DNA from: Rhodospirillaceae bacterium
Lineage (GTDB): Bacteria > Pseudomonadota > Alphaproteobacteria > Rhodospirillales > JABHCV01
Assembly (NCBI GenBank): GCA_013204045.1
Contig: JABMOQ010000118.1
Span: 1-47,680, forward strand
Direction: 5' to 3'
DNA length: 47,680 bases
Position 1 is the first letter of the stretch. Each line of letters opens with the position of its first letter. Below the pieces are notes generated by a model, which searched no databases, was not told where the DNA came from, and saw only the letters and a list, made by a program, of their open reading frames with translations. A program made the position numbers and the translations under genes. Below are positions 8,487 to 16,122 of this stretch, piece after piece.

Positions 8487-9719
8487 ATGACCGTAACTAT
8501 TGACGATATTCGTGCAGCTGCCGATCTAATCGAAGGACGTGTGTTGCGCACACCGTCATTTCGATCCGAGCCACTTTCCGTGATAAGCGGCGCTCATGTG
8601 GTACTTAAACTTGAGAACCTTCAGTATACATCATCCTTCAAACCACGGGGTGCCCTGGTAAAATTACTGAGTCTGAGTGACGGCGAAAAGAAGGCCGGAG
8701 TTGTGGCGGCGTCTGCCGGCAATCACGCTCAGGGCGTTGCATTTCACGCCCAGAACCTTGGCATACCGGCAACGATTTATATGCCAGTTGGCACACCCTT
8801 CACCAAGGTCGGACGTACAGAAAGCATGGGGGCCGACGTCGTCTTGGAAGGGGAAGGCCTAAAAGAGGCGCGTGAAAATGCTCAGGTATTTGCCGACACC
8901 AATAACAAAATTTTTATCCATCCCTATGACGATGAAAAAATTATAGCCGGCCAAGGAACCGTCGGCCTTGAGATGTTGACGGATCATCCAGATCTGGACT
9001 GTCTGTTGCTACCGATTGGCGGTGGTGGATTGATGGCGGGGTCAGCGATCGCCGCTAAAGCTCTTAAGCCTGATATTGAAATAATTGGTGTCGAGGCGTC
9101 TGCATATCCGTCAATGAAATGCGCCATTAATGGACAAGCTGACACATCAGGTGGGCAGACAATTGCCGAAGGTATCGCCGTCAAGGTGCCAGGGGAATTG
9201 ACCCGTCCGATAATCGAAAAGCTTATTTCAGATGTTCTGCTGGTTGAAGAATCTGAGCTTGAAAACGCTGTGCAAACATACATCGAAACCCAACGATTGA
9301 TCGTCGAGGGTGCTGGCGCGGCTACTTTGGCGGCGCTACTCGGCAACAAAGAGCGGTTCAAGGGCCGCAGGGTCGGGCTTGTCGTTTCCGGCGGCAATAT
9401 CGATTCGCGTTTGCTATCTTCCATCCTGATGCGTGGACTGGTGCGCGAGGGGCGCCTGGTCAGATTACGTATCGGCATCACCGATGCTCCTGGCGTTCTG
9501 GCCAAGGTGACGGGATTGATCGGCGAATGTGGCGGCAATATCGTCGAGGTCTATCACCAGCGGCTGTTTCAGGATATTCCGGTGAAACTTGCAGACGTCG
9601 ATGTCGTCATCGAAACTCTGGATGCCCGACACGTCGCCCAGATTATTGCTGGTTTGGAAAATTCAGGGTTCCGGACTCGTCAACTAGGTGGCATGTCAAT
9701 GGACAACAATTCCGGCTAA
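8487..9719 (+). CDS. Threonine ammonia-lyase with C-terminal ACT domain
   Basis: PLP-dependent dehydratase converting threonine to 2-oxobutyrate and ammonia. The PLP lysine is Lys52 in TSSFKPRGA, and the phosphate-binding glycine loop is LPIGGGGLMAG near residue 175. The ASAGNHAQGVAFHA motif is present. Residues from about 325 on (LRIGITDAPGVLAKVTGLI) form a single ACT domain, as in the roughly 400-residue one-ACT class of catabolic/biosynthetic enzymes; it lacks the two-domain regulatory end of E. coli IlvA. ACT domains usually bind amino acids, so feedback control is likely. A second PLP enzyme of this family without ACT lies at 39668. It converges on the methyltransferase gene 5 bases away. 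Confidence 0.92.
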   Translation: MTVTIDDIRAAADLIEGRVLRTPSFRSEPLSVISGAHVVLKLENLQYTSSFKPRGALVKLLSLSDGEKKAGVVAASAGNHAQGVAFHAQNLGIPATIYMPVGTPFTKVGRTESMGADVVLEGEGLKEARENAQVFADTNNKIFIHPYDDEKIIAGQGTVGLEMLTDHPDLDCLLLPIGGGGLMAGSAIAAKALKPDIEIIGVEASAYPSMKCAINGQADTSGGQTIAEGIAVKVPGELTRPIIEKLISDVLLVEESELENAVQTYIETQRLIVEGAGAATLAALLGNKERFKGRRVGLVVSGGNIDSRLLSSILMRGLVREGRLVRLRIGITDAPGVLAKVTGLIGECGGNIVEVYHQRLFQDIPVKLADVDVVIETLDARHVAQIIAGLENSGFRTRQLGGMSMDNNSG

Positions 9720-9724
9720 CGACC

Positions 9725-10564
9725 TCATCCCCTTCCCGACACCCTCCAAATGTGAAGTCTGGTGCTCCGCTTGTCATCGAGCTCAATAATTTCATCTGCT
9801 TCATGGCCTGGCACGTCGAAGGAATTGCTGACCAGGACCGCACCCGTTTTCATCTCGGCCCGGGCCTTATCATAAAGTTTAGGCATCGGCACTGGTGAGA
9901 GAAACGCATAGAGCACATCATAGCCCGCAAAATTCAAATGCCAGAAATCTCCAAACCCAACATGCAAGTTCTTCAAGCCGGACAACTTACCTCTAAACCA
10001 CAACACAGCATATGGAATTGGCGCCGTTTCAACGGCATAAAATTCAACATCAGGGTTTGTCCGGGCAAGATAAAGGGTCGTCCCGCCCAAACCGCCCCCA
10101 AGGTCTATAAATTTTATGCCCTTCTGTTTGGGTAAAAGCCCGCTTAATGCCCGCCAAGTGGTTCGGTTGGATAGATACAGCGGCACTCCACCCCGGGCAC
10201 TGTTCCAATAAACGAGAAGCGTAGCGACAAAAAGCAATAACCAGACCCAGGCCGGCACCTCAGTCCTGAGTGCCCATGCCGCAGTCGCTGGTATCAACAC
10301 CTGTACCGGCGCCCACCATCTGGAAAGACCTAAAAACAAACCGGCCACGGCCGCCAGAATGCCCTGTAGTACCAGCAGTGACATCAAGGTGGGTTTCCAA
10401 CCGATATTACCCAGAACGTTACCGAAGATGACGAAGACAAGGGCACCGGATATTATCTGACAGGCAATCACCGTGGTTGTCGGCGAGCCGAAGATGGAAC
10501 GTTTGGATTCGTCCCCTAATTTGTTTTCCTGCTTTGGGCGCGATGGATCGCTGTCAATCATCAT
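9725..10564 (-). CDS. Membrane-anchored SAM-dependent methyltransferase
   Basis: Unnamed protein of 279 residues with two parts. The N-terminal half has about four hydrophobic segments (roughly residues 28-48, 57-78, 82-98 and 103-121). The C-terminal half is a class I methyltransferase with motif I FIDLGGGLGGTTLYLA near residue 150, then VEFYAVETAPIPY and the motif IV region YDVLYAFLSPVPMP. The SAM-binding motif is good, with LGGG in place of the usual GxGxG. The substrate is unknown; a membrane-bound lipid, quinone or protein are all possible. It lies 6 bases downstream of the flavin reductase on the same strand, so the two are probably co-transcribed. Confidence 0.8.
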   Translation of the reverse strand: MMIDSDPSRPKQENKLGDESKRSIFGSPTTTVIACQIISGALVFVIFGNVLGNIGWKPTLMSLLVLQGILAAVAGLFLGLSRWWAPVQVLIPATAAWALRTEVPAWVWLLLFVATLLVYWNSARGGVPLYLSNRTTWRALSGLLPKQKGIKFIDLGGGLGGTTLYLARTNPDVEFYAVETAPIPYAVLWFRGKLSGLKNLHVGFGDFWHLNFAGYDVLYAFLSPVPMPKLYDKARAEMKTGAVLVSNSFDVPGHEADEIIELDDKRSTRLHIWRVSGRG

Positions 10565-10570
10565 CTTTTT

Positions 10571-11059
10571 CTAGTCCAGCTTGTCGATATGGGCATAACG
10601 CCCCTGATAGTAAAGCAAGGGTCGGCCTTCATCAGCCTGCATCAGTTTTTCGACTCGCCCGACGATAATCAGGTGATCTCCGCCTTCATGCACGGCCTCC
10701 AGGCTACATTCGAGATTTGCAAGACACCCGGAAAGGATGGGGGCGCCGCTATTCCATGTTTCGTAGTCAATGCCAGAAAACCTGTCCTCCTTGCGGCTGG
10801 CGAAGATATCGGACAGATGTTGCTGGTTTTTTCCCAGCATATTCAGGGCGAAGCCATTGCCGTTGACAAAGGCGTCCAGGCTGCCTGTTGATCGGTCCAG
10901 ACAAAAAAGGACCAATGGCGGATCCAGTGATAGGGAAGAAAAAGCATTAACAGTAACGCCAACCGGCAGACCCCCATCGAAATAACCGGTGACGACGGTG
11001 ACACCAGTGGCGAATCTGCCAAGGACGTTTCTAAAAATATTGGAATCTATGCTCAACAA
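10571..11059 (-). CDS. Flavin reductase-like, FMN-binding protein
   Basis: Member of the DIM6/NTAB flavin reductase family: split-barrel proteins that reduce free FMN or FAD with NAD(P)H to feed a two-component monooxygenase. The 162-residue length fits. Signatures are RFATGVTVVTGYFDG near residue 15, VGVTVNAFSSLSLDPPLVLFCLD at about 33-55, and GDHLIIVGRVEKL with PLLYYQGRYAHI at the end. No monooxygenase partner is adjacent; the only same-strand neighbour is the membrane methyltransferase 6 bases downstream. It is divergent from motA across a 234-base intergenic region. Confidence 0.9.
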   Translation of the reverse strand: MLSIDSNIFRNVLGRFATGVTVVTGYFDGGLPVGVTVNAFSSLSLDPPLVLFCLDRSTGSLDAFVNGNGFALNMLGKNQQHLSDIFASRKEDRFSGIDYETWNSGAPILSGCLANLECSLEAVHEGGDHLIIVGRVEKLMQADEGRPLLYYQGRYAHIDKLD

Positions 11060-11293
11060 TTTTATCCTGTTAAAGGGCTCAAGGCTGCCCTAATCTATTG
11101 TTTATATTGATTTTGTGTCCTAAACGGGCGAAAATTGTTCGGCAACGCCAGATCGGATGCTCTATTGTCGTCAGCATTGAGAGTAGAATTCAGCATGGAC
11201 TAAATAATTAGAACCTTCGGTCGGAAAAGGCGAGTATATCCGATCACTATTAATGAGAATTAAAAATAAATCCTCCGGGGGATCTTTATTTAA
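11060..11293. other. Divergent intergenic region, flavin reductase / motA
   Basis: This 234-base AT-rich gap should contain both promoters. Just before motA lies ATCCTCCGGGGGAT (11270-11283), nearly self-complementary. It contains the only purine-rich stretch that could serve as the motA ribosome site, about 12 bases from the ATG. A small RNA hairpin there could limit translation. I see no clear sigma-28 or sigma-54 promoter by eye. Confidence 0.4.
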
Positions 11294-12154
11294 ATGTTTG
11301 CCATCATCGGTTATATCCTTGTTATCGGCAGCGTCATCGGCGGTTATTTGGGGGTCGGCGGGCACCTGAATGTGCTTTGGCAACCTTTTGAATTCGTGAT
11401 CATTCTTGGCGCGGGGCTCGGCGCGTTTACTGCTGGCAATGCAAGTCTGATGAAACGCATGGGTGGCGCTTTCGCTACCTTTTTCAAAGGCCCAAAATAT
11501 AAACCCGAGGATTATATGGAGCTCCTCGGCGTTCTTTACGCCGTATTCAAACTTGCGAAAAGCAAAGGAGACCTGGCCCTTGAAGCGCATATCGAAACCC
11601 CGGAAGAAAGCTCCCTGTTCCAGAATTTCCCTACATTCTGCCAGGATCATCACGCGATGGAGTTTCTCTGCGATTATCTTCGAATGTTGACGCTTGGCAC
11701 TTCAAATGCCCACGAAGTTGCCGAAATTATAGATACCGAACTGGAACTACACCATGATGAGGATCATGCCGTTTCAGCCGCCATGCAAGGGCTCGCAGAC
11801 GCCTTGCCTGCTCTGGGTATTGTTGCCGCCGTTCTTGGTGTTATTCATACCATGGGTTCAATTACCGAGCCGCCGGAAGTTCTCGGTCACCTGATTGGCG
11901 GCGCCCTGGTTGGAACCTTTTTTGGCATTCTCGCATCATACGGTTTTGTGGCTCCTATTGCTCAGTCGATCGGTCAAAGCTTTGAATCAGATTCTCATTA
12001 CCTTAGCTGTGTCAAGGCGGGCATCATCGCGCATATGCAAGGATATGCGCCACAGGTGTCGATTGAATTTGCCCGCAAAACACTGGCAGGAAAAATGCGT
12101 CCGACCTTTATCCAGGTCGAAGAAATGATCGGCGAACTGCCGACCACAAGCTGA
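11294..12154 (+). CDS. motA: Flagellar motor stator protein MotA
   Basis: Inner-membrane stator subunit that couples ion flow to flagellar rotation, with MotB. It has 286 residues. The start MFAIIGYILVIGSVIGGYLGVGGHL is the first transmembrane helix, and a second follows at about 33-52. The large cytoplasmic loop spans about 60-165. Two more helices follow, in ALPALGIVAAVLGVIHTMGS and LIGGALVGTFFGILASYGFVAP. The charged loop that contacts FliG is the region around residues 80-130. It is of the proton-type E. coli class by overall appearance, not the PomA class, but ion choice cannot be proven from sequence. motB starts 9 bases after its stop. Confidence 0.96.
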   Translation: MFAIIGYILVIGSVIGGYLGVGGHLNVLWQPFEFVIILGAGLGAFTAGNASLMKRMGGAFATFFKGPKYKPEDYMELLGVLYAVFKLAKSKGDLALEAHIETPEESSLFQNFPTFCQDHHAMEFLCDYLRMLTLGTSNAHEVAEIIDTELELHHDEDHAVSAAMQGLADALPALGIVAAVLGVIHTMGSITEPPEVLGHLIGGALVGTFFGILASYGFVAPIAQSIGQSFESDSHYLSCVKAGIIAHMQGYAPQVSIEFARKTLAGKMRPTFIQVEEMIGELPTTS

Positions 12155-12163
12155 GTCTGACTG

Positions 12164-13561
12164 ATGGCAGACGTCAACCAGCCAATTATTCTTAAAAAGA
12201 TAAAAAAAACCGTAGGGGGCCATGGAGGTGGTGCCTGGAAAGTCGCTTATGCCGATTTTGTTACGGCGATGATGGCTTTTTTCCTTTTGCTTTGGTTGCT
12301 CAACTCTGTAACCCAGGATCAACTTGAAGGTATCTCTGATTATTTTGCACCGGCCTCAATATCGGCAACAACGAGTGGTGCCGGCGACGTGCTCAGCGGC
12401 AAAACGATCGGCGAAGAAGGGGTGATGGAAAAAGAAGCCTCCGTTCCCAGCGTCACGGTCGAGCTACCCCCACCCAAATCTGGTTCGACGACAACGGACG
12501 TAGAAGGCGATTCTGGTGCGACAACGGATCAAGAAACCGAGGAATTTCAAAAACAAAAAGTAATTGAAGAAGAGCAATTCCAGGAAGCCGAGAAGAAAAT
12601 TGAAGATGCGATTCAGGAAATTCCAGCTCTTCAGGAGTTGGCAAAAAGCCTGATGGTCGACAACACCCCTGAAGGGCTGCGCATACAACTTGTCGATCAG
12701 GATGGTCTGGCAATGTTTCCGAGTGGTAGCGCGGTTATGCATCCACATACCAGAAAACTGCTGGAACTGGTCACCAAGGCAATTCTGGATCTGCCACAGC
12801 TATTGTCCATTTCCGGGCATACGGATGCTGTGAAGTTCGCCAGCAAGCGGGCTTACGGTAACTGGGAGTTGTCGGCCGACCGCGCAAATAATGCGCGCCA
12901 CGAACTTGAAAAATTGAGTGTGCCTGAAGAACGGATTCAGCGTGTTGTCGGGCTTGCCGCCACAGATCCGCTGTTGCCGGAAGATCCGAATAATGCACGC
13001 AACAGACGCTTGTCGATCATCTTGCTACGAGGAACAAGCGTCACACCAAAACCTGATGAGGACCCGGCGAATAAGGCAGAAAACACGGCGCCAGATTCCA
13101 CAGGCTCTCCAGATGGAGAAACGGTTTTTGAGCCTGTCGGTGATGCCACAGAAAATAATCCTGCTCCTGAGCCCGAATCACCTGCACCTGAGCCAACGCA
13201 TGCGCCAGAGGTTCTGGAAGAAATGCCAGCCAATATCCCCGAGGCAGTAATGGAAATTACACCGATTGAGATTACGCCTGAATTATTGCCTGAAACGGAT
13301 GGGGGGCAAGGTGAAGGCGCCTCACAGGAATTGCTGATTCCACCTCTGCCGGAACTAGAACCAGAGCCGGAGCCGGAACCAGAGCCGGTCGTAGAGCCTG
13401 AGCCTGAACCACAACCCATACCCGAGCCACAACCCGAACCCGTTCCGGAAGTCCAGGTTGATCAGGGAATCATTCCGGATACGCAAGTTGAGATAACGCC
13501 GGTCGAGATCACGCCAATTGATATCTCGCCAATTGAAGTTGTCCCTGTGGAACCGCAGTAA
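12164..13561 (+). CDS. motB: Flagellar motor protein MotB with long acidic proline-rich tail
   Basis: Stator subunit that anchors to peptidoglycan. Residues 28-48 form the single membrane helix, with the ion-binding Asp31 in AYADFVTAMMAFF. Residues 50-165 are an unusually long charged linker, including a predicted coiled coil around 124-150. The OmpA-like peptidoglycan-binding domain spans about 172-290 (FPSGSAVMHPHTRKLL, SISGHTDAVKF, then RANNARHELEKL and NARNRRLSIIL). Residues 291-465 are an added periplasmic tail rich in Pro, Glu and Thr. It has an EP-repeat block at about 397-429 and two clusters of repeated I-T-P motifs at about 363-372 and 442-460. The whole protein is 465 residues, against roughly 250-350 for most MotB. 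The tail is the odd part: it is probably disordered and may reach or pack in the periplasm. Confidence 0.95.
   Translation: MADVNQPIILKKIKKTVGGHGGGAWKVAYADFVTAMMAFFLLLWLLNSVTQDQLEGISDYFAPASISATTSGAGDVLSGKTIGEEGVMEKEASVPSVTVELPPPKSGSTTTDVEGDSGATTDQETEEFQKQKVIEEEQFQEAEKKIEDAIQEIPALQELAKSLMVDNTPEGLRIQLVDQDGLAMFPSGSAVMHPHTRKLLELVTKAILDLPQLLSISGHTDAVKFASKRAYGNWELSADRANNARHELEKLSVPEERIQRVVGLAATDPLLPEDPNNARNRRLSIILLRGTSVTPKPDEDPANKAENTAPDSTGSPDGETVFEPVGDATENNPAPEPESPAPEPTHAPEVLEEMPANIPEAVMEITPIEITPELLPETDGGQGEGASQELLIPPLPELEPEPEPEPEPVVEPEPEPQPIPEPQPEPVPEVQVDQGIIPDTQVEITPVEITPIDISPIEVVPVEPQ
13352..13450 (+). repeat. EP-repeat coding tract in motB
   Basis: The codons for residues about 397-429 of MotB alternate Glu and Pro with a few Gln, Val and Ile interruptions. 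The DNA repeats units close to GAGCCG and GAACCA. Third-position variation shows the tract is not a freshly slipped microsatellite, but length variation between strains is likely. Confidence 0.8.
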
Positions 13562-13576
13562 TAGGAGGGGGAATTA

Positions 13577-14299
13577 ATGCGACACAAACCCCTGCCGGGT
13601 GCAAATTTCTTTTTTTCAACGGCGCCCCTACCCTGCCCATATTTTCCCGACAGGGTGGAGACTCGTGTAGTGACGGAACTGATCGGTCGCAATGCCGAAA
13701 GCCTTCATTATTCACTTACCCTTGCCGGGTTCAGGCGGTCCCACACAATAACCTATGCTCCGACCTGCCCGGAATGTGACGCGTGTAGATCGGTCAGGGT
13801 TTGTGTCAATGGTTTTGCCCCTTCCCGATCACAACGTCGGGTACAAAAACGCAACAACGAAATCACCGCCGAAATCACACCTGCCATTGCAAATGAGGAG
13901 CAGTACGCAATATTTTCGAGCTATCAAGCATCCCGGCATGGCGATGGTGATATGGCAAAAATGGAATACGGGGACTATCAGGCGTTAGTCGAGGAAACAG
14001 AAGTTGAAACAAAATTGGTGGAATTTCGCCGCGCAGATGGAACGTTGATAGCCTGTTGCCTTGTAGATCGAATGTCTGGGGGGCTTTCAGCCGTTTACAG
14101 CTACTATGATGTCGGTGTCGACCCTCGGCTCAGCATAGGTACCTATATAATCTTGTGGCTGATTGAGAGGGCTAAATCAGAAGGTCTTGATTATGTGTAT
14201 CTCGGTTTCTGGATCGAGAATTGCGTAAAAATGGATTATAAGTCCGGATTTCGGCCCTTACAGGTTTTTACACCGGATGGTTGGCGAGAGTTGCCCTAA
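13577..14299 (+). CDS. bpt: Aspartate/glutamate leucyltransferase (Bpt), N-end rule
   Basis: Transfers leucine from leucyl-tRNA to proteins with N-terminal Asp or Glu, marking them for ClpS/ClpAP. It is related to eukaryotic arginyltransferase ATE1. At 240 residues the length is typical. The N-terminal domain holds PCPYFPDRVETRVV, GFRRSHTITYAPTCPECDACRSVRV with the conserved cysteines, and FAPSRSQRRVQKRN. The C-terminal GNAT-like domain includes LSAVYSYYDVGVDPRLSIGTY and YVYLGFWIENCVKMDYKSGFRP. A textbook AGGAGG lies 8 bases before the ATG. It follows motB by 15 bases, which may give read-through from the stator operon, although no functional link is known. Confidence 0.95.
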   Translation: MRHKPLPGANFFFSTAPLPCPYFPDRVETRVVTELIGRNAESLHYSLTLAGFRRSHTITYAPTCPECDACRSVRVCVNGFAPSRSQRRVQKRNNEITAEITPAIANEEQYAIFSSYQASRHGDGDMAKMEYGDYQALVEETEVETKLVEFRRADGTLIACCLVDRMSGGLSAVYSYYDVGVDPRLSIGTYIILWLIERAKSEGLDYVYLGFWIENCVKMDYKSGFRPLQVFTPDGWRELP

Positions 14300-14399
14300 G
14301 GCAAAAGGAAATATACACTTAATATCTTGTGATTAACTTTAGCCATAATGAAGAAGTCACAAAAATAATAATACATCAGTTCTATCAGGGAGAATATCG

Positions 14400-15491
14400 A
14401 TGAAACGTCGTCAATTCCTAAAGAGCGCCGCCACCGGAATTTCCGGTGCTGCTGTCGCATCACTCGCCACACCCGCTATCGCGCAGGGCATGCGCGAATT
14501 AAAAATGGTGACCACATGGCCCAAGAATTTCCCGGGCCTTGGAACCGGCGCTCAAAGGCTTGCCGATTCAATTACCGCAGCTTCGGGGGGGAAACTATCT
14601 GTTAAATTGTATGCGGCTGGAGAACTGGTGCCGCCATTTGAAAGTTTCGATGCCGTTTCCAGCGGCACCGCTGATATGTATCACGGCGCCGAATATTACT
14701 GGCAGGGCAAGCATAAGGCTTTCAACTTTTTCACAGCCGTTCCCTACGGTTTCACTGCCAATGAAATTGACGCCTGGCTCAACTATGGAGGTGGTCAGGA
14801 ATTGTGGGATGAACTTTCAGGCGGGTTTAACCTGAAATGTTTTGCCGCTGGCAATACTGGCGTCCAGATGGGTGGCTGGTTCAATAAAGAGGTCAACAGC
14901 CTTGAAGATTACAAGGGCCTGAAGATCCGCATGCCCGGACTGGGCGGCGAAGTGCTGCGCCGGATAGGTGCCGCCGCCGTAACCCTGCCGGGTGGCGAAA
15001 TCTTCCCAGCCCTGCAATCGGGGGCTATCGATGCGACCGAATGGGTAGGGCCGTGGAATGATCTTGCCTTTGGTTTTTACAAAGTCACCAAATATTATTA
15101 CTGGCCTGGCTTCCATGAACCTGGCTCGACGTTGGCTTGCGGAATCAACAAGGGTGTTTGGGATGGCTTTGCAGCTGATGAAAAGGCCCTTGTTCAGGCT
15201 TGCTGCCATGCCGAAAACAATCGCATGTATTCTGAATACAATGCCAAAAACAGTGATGCCCTGAATACACTGATTAATAAACACGACGTACAATTACGCC
15301 AGATGCCAGATCCGGTGATGAACGCCATTGGTGAGGCTTCGGGTATCGTGGTTCGCGAAGTCGGCGAAGTAGATGCTCTTGGTAAAAAGATATTGGAAAG
15401 CTACCTTTCTTTCCGCACCCAGGCCCTTTCATGGTCAAAAATTTCTGACCAGGCATACTGGAATTCAAGATTACTGCCGTTCAAGTACTAG
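14400..15491 (+). CDS. TRAP transporter substrate-binding protein, Tat-exported
   Basis: Periplasmic solute-receptor of a tripartite ATP-independent transporter. It has 363 residues. The N-terminus has a twin-arginine signal (RRQFLK at residues 3-8, hydrophobic GISGAAVASLA, then TPAIAQ as the cleavage region). The mature part matches the DctP/TakP type: LKMVTTWPKNFPGLGTGAQRLAD, VSSGTADMYHGAEYYW, LKIRMPGLGGEVLRRIGA with the carboxylate-binding arginine, and GAIDATEWVGPWND. That resemblance to TakP suggests 2-oxo acids as substrates, which is inference. GGGAGA lies about 7 bases before the ATG. It is first in the operon and is followed by a strong terminator, which should raise its level over the membrane subunits. 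Confidence 0.94.
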   Translation: MKRRQFLKSAATGISGAAVASLATPAIAQGMRELKMVTTWPKNFPGLGTGAQRLADSITAASGGKLSVKLYAAGELVPPFESFDAVSSGTADMYHGAEYYWQGKHKAFNFFTAVPYGFTANEIDAWLNYGGGQELWDELSGGFNLKCFAAGNTGVQMGGWFNKEVNSLEDYKGLKIRMPGLGGEVLRRIGAAAVTLPGGEIFPALQSGAIDATEWVGPWNDLAFGFYKVTKYYYWPGFHEPGSTLACGINKGVWDGFAADEKALVQACCHAENNRMYSEYNAKNSDALNTLINKHDVQLRQMPDPVMNAIGEASGIVVREVGEVDALGKKILESYLSFRTQALSWSKISDQAYWNSRLLPFKY

Positions 15492-15512
15492 GATTGTTTT
15501 TCTTGCTATTCT

Positions 15513-15552
15513 AAAAAGACCCGCACCCTTTCGGGTGGGGGTCTTTTTTTTT
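15513..15552 (+). terminator. Rho-independent terminator inside the TRAP operon
   Basis: AAAAGACCC-GC-ACCC, loop TTTC, GGGT-GG-GGGTCTTTT and a run of T form a long hairpin with one G-G mismatch and a T tract. It lies 22 bases after the binding-protein stop and before the small membrane subunit. It probably acts as a partial terminator that sets the ratio of receptor to permease. Confidence 0.9.
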
Positions 15553-15576
15553 ACTTGATTATTCGGATGGCTCGCT

Positions 15577-16119
15577 TTGGGGTTTCTTAAAAAAACAGTT
15601 TCTGTTCTGGATATGGTCAACGAACGAATTGGCCGTTTTGTCGCATGGGCAGCTATCGCCATGGTGCTGATTCAATTCACTATTGTGGTTATGCGTTACA
15701 TTTTTGGTATCGGGTCAATCATGATGCAGGAATCCGTCATCTATTTGCATGGCATTCTTTTCATGGTCGGTGCCAGCTACACCCTGCTTCATGAAGGTCA
15801 TGTCCGGGTTGATATTTTTTATCGAGAGGCAACTCCCCGCACCAAAGCATTTGTAGATCTTTTTGGTTCTTTGTTCCTGCTGCTACCTGTCTGTATTCTT
15901 ATTTCCTGGTCATCATATCAGTATATCGTGAATTCATGGTCGGCCCTTGAGGGATCAAGAGAAACCAGTGGCATCCAAGCCGTTTTCCTATTGAAGTCGA
16001 TCATTTGGGTTTTTACGGGCCTGATGATTTTGCAGGGGTTATCCATGGCGGCAAGATCTTATCTGTTTCTTGCCGGTGATCCTCTCGAAAACTCACAAAA
16101 CAACAAGGGGCATATTTAA
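15577..16119 (+). CDS. TRAP transporter small permease subunit (DctQ type)
   Basis: Four-helix inner-membrane subunit of the TRAP system, 180 residues. Helices are at roughly 22-42 (FVAWAAIAMVLIQFTIVVM), 53-73, 92-115 and 133-155. Family signatures VVMRYIFGIGS and LLHEGHVRVDIFY are present. The start is uncertain: TTG 15577 gives the usual leader length, whereas ATG 15613 would start at MVNERIGR; neither has a convincing ribosome site. The terminator just upstream and this weak start together imply low expression relative to the binding protein. The large subunit starts 3 bases after its stop. Confidence 0.9.
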   Translation: MGFLKKTVSVLDMVNERIGRFVAWAAIAMVLIQFTIVVMRYIFGIGSIMMQESVIYLHGILFMVGASYTLLHEGHVRVDIFYREATPRTKAFVDLFGSLFLLLPVCILISWSSYQYIVNSWSALEGSRETSGIQAVFLLKSIIWVFTGLMILQGLSMAARSYLFLAGDPLENSQNNKGHI

Positions 16120-16122
16120 AAC

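Noticed and set aside
11250-11263. TTAA-N6-TTAA before motA, similar to a CtrA site
   Set aside because: The CtrA consensus needs TTAA-N7-TTAA. The spacing is one base short, and AT-rich intergenic DNA gives such pairs by chance.
12937-13419. Minus-strand open frame rich in Gly and Ser opposite motB
   Set aside because: Its low-complexity Gly/Ser sequence is the complement of the Pro/Glu codons of the MotB tail. It has no ribosome site.
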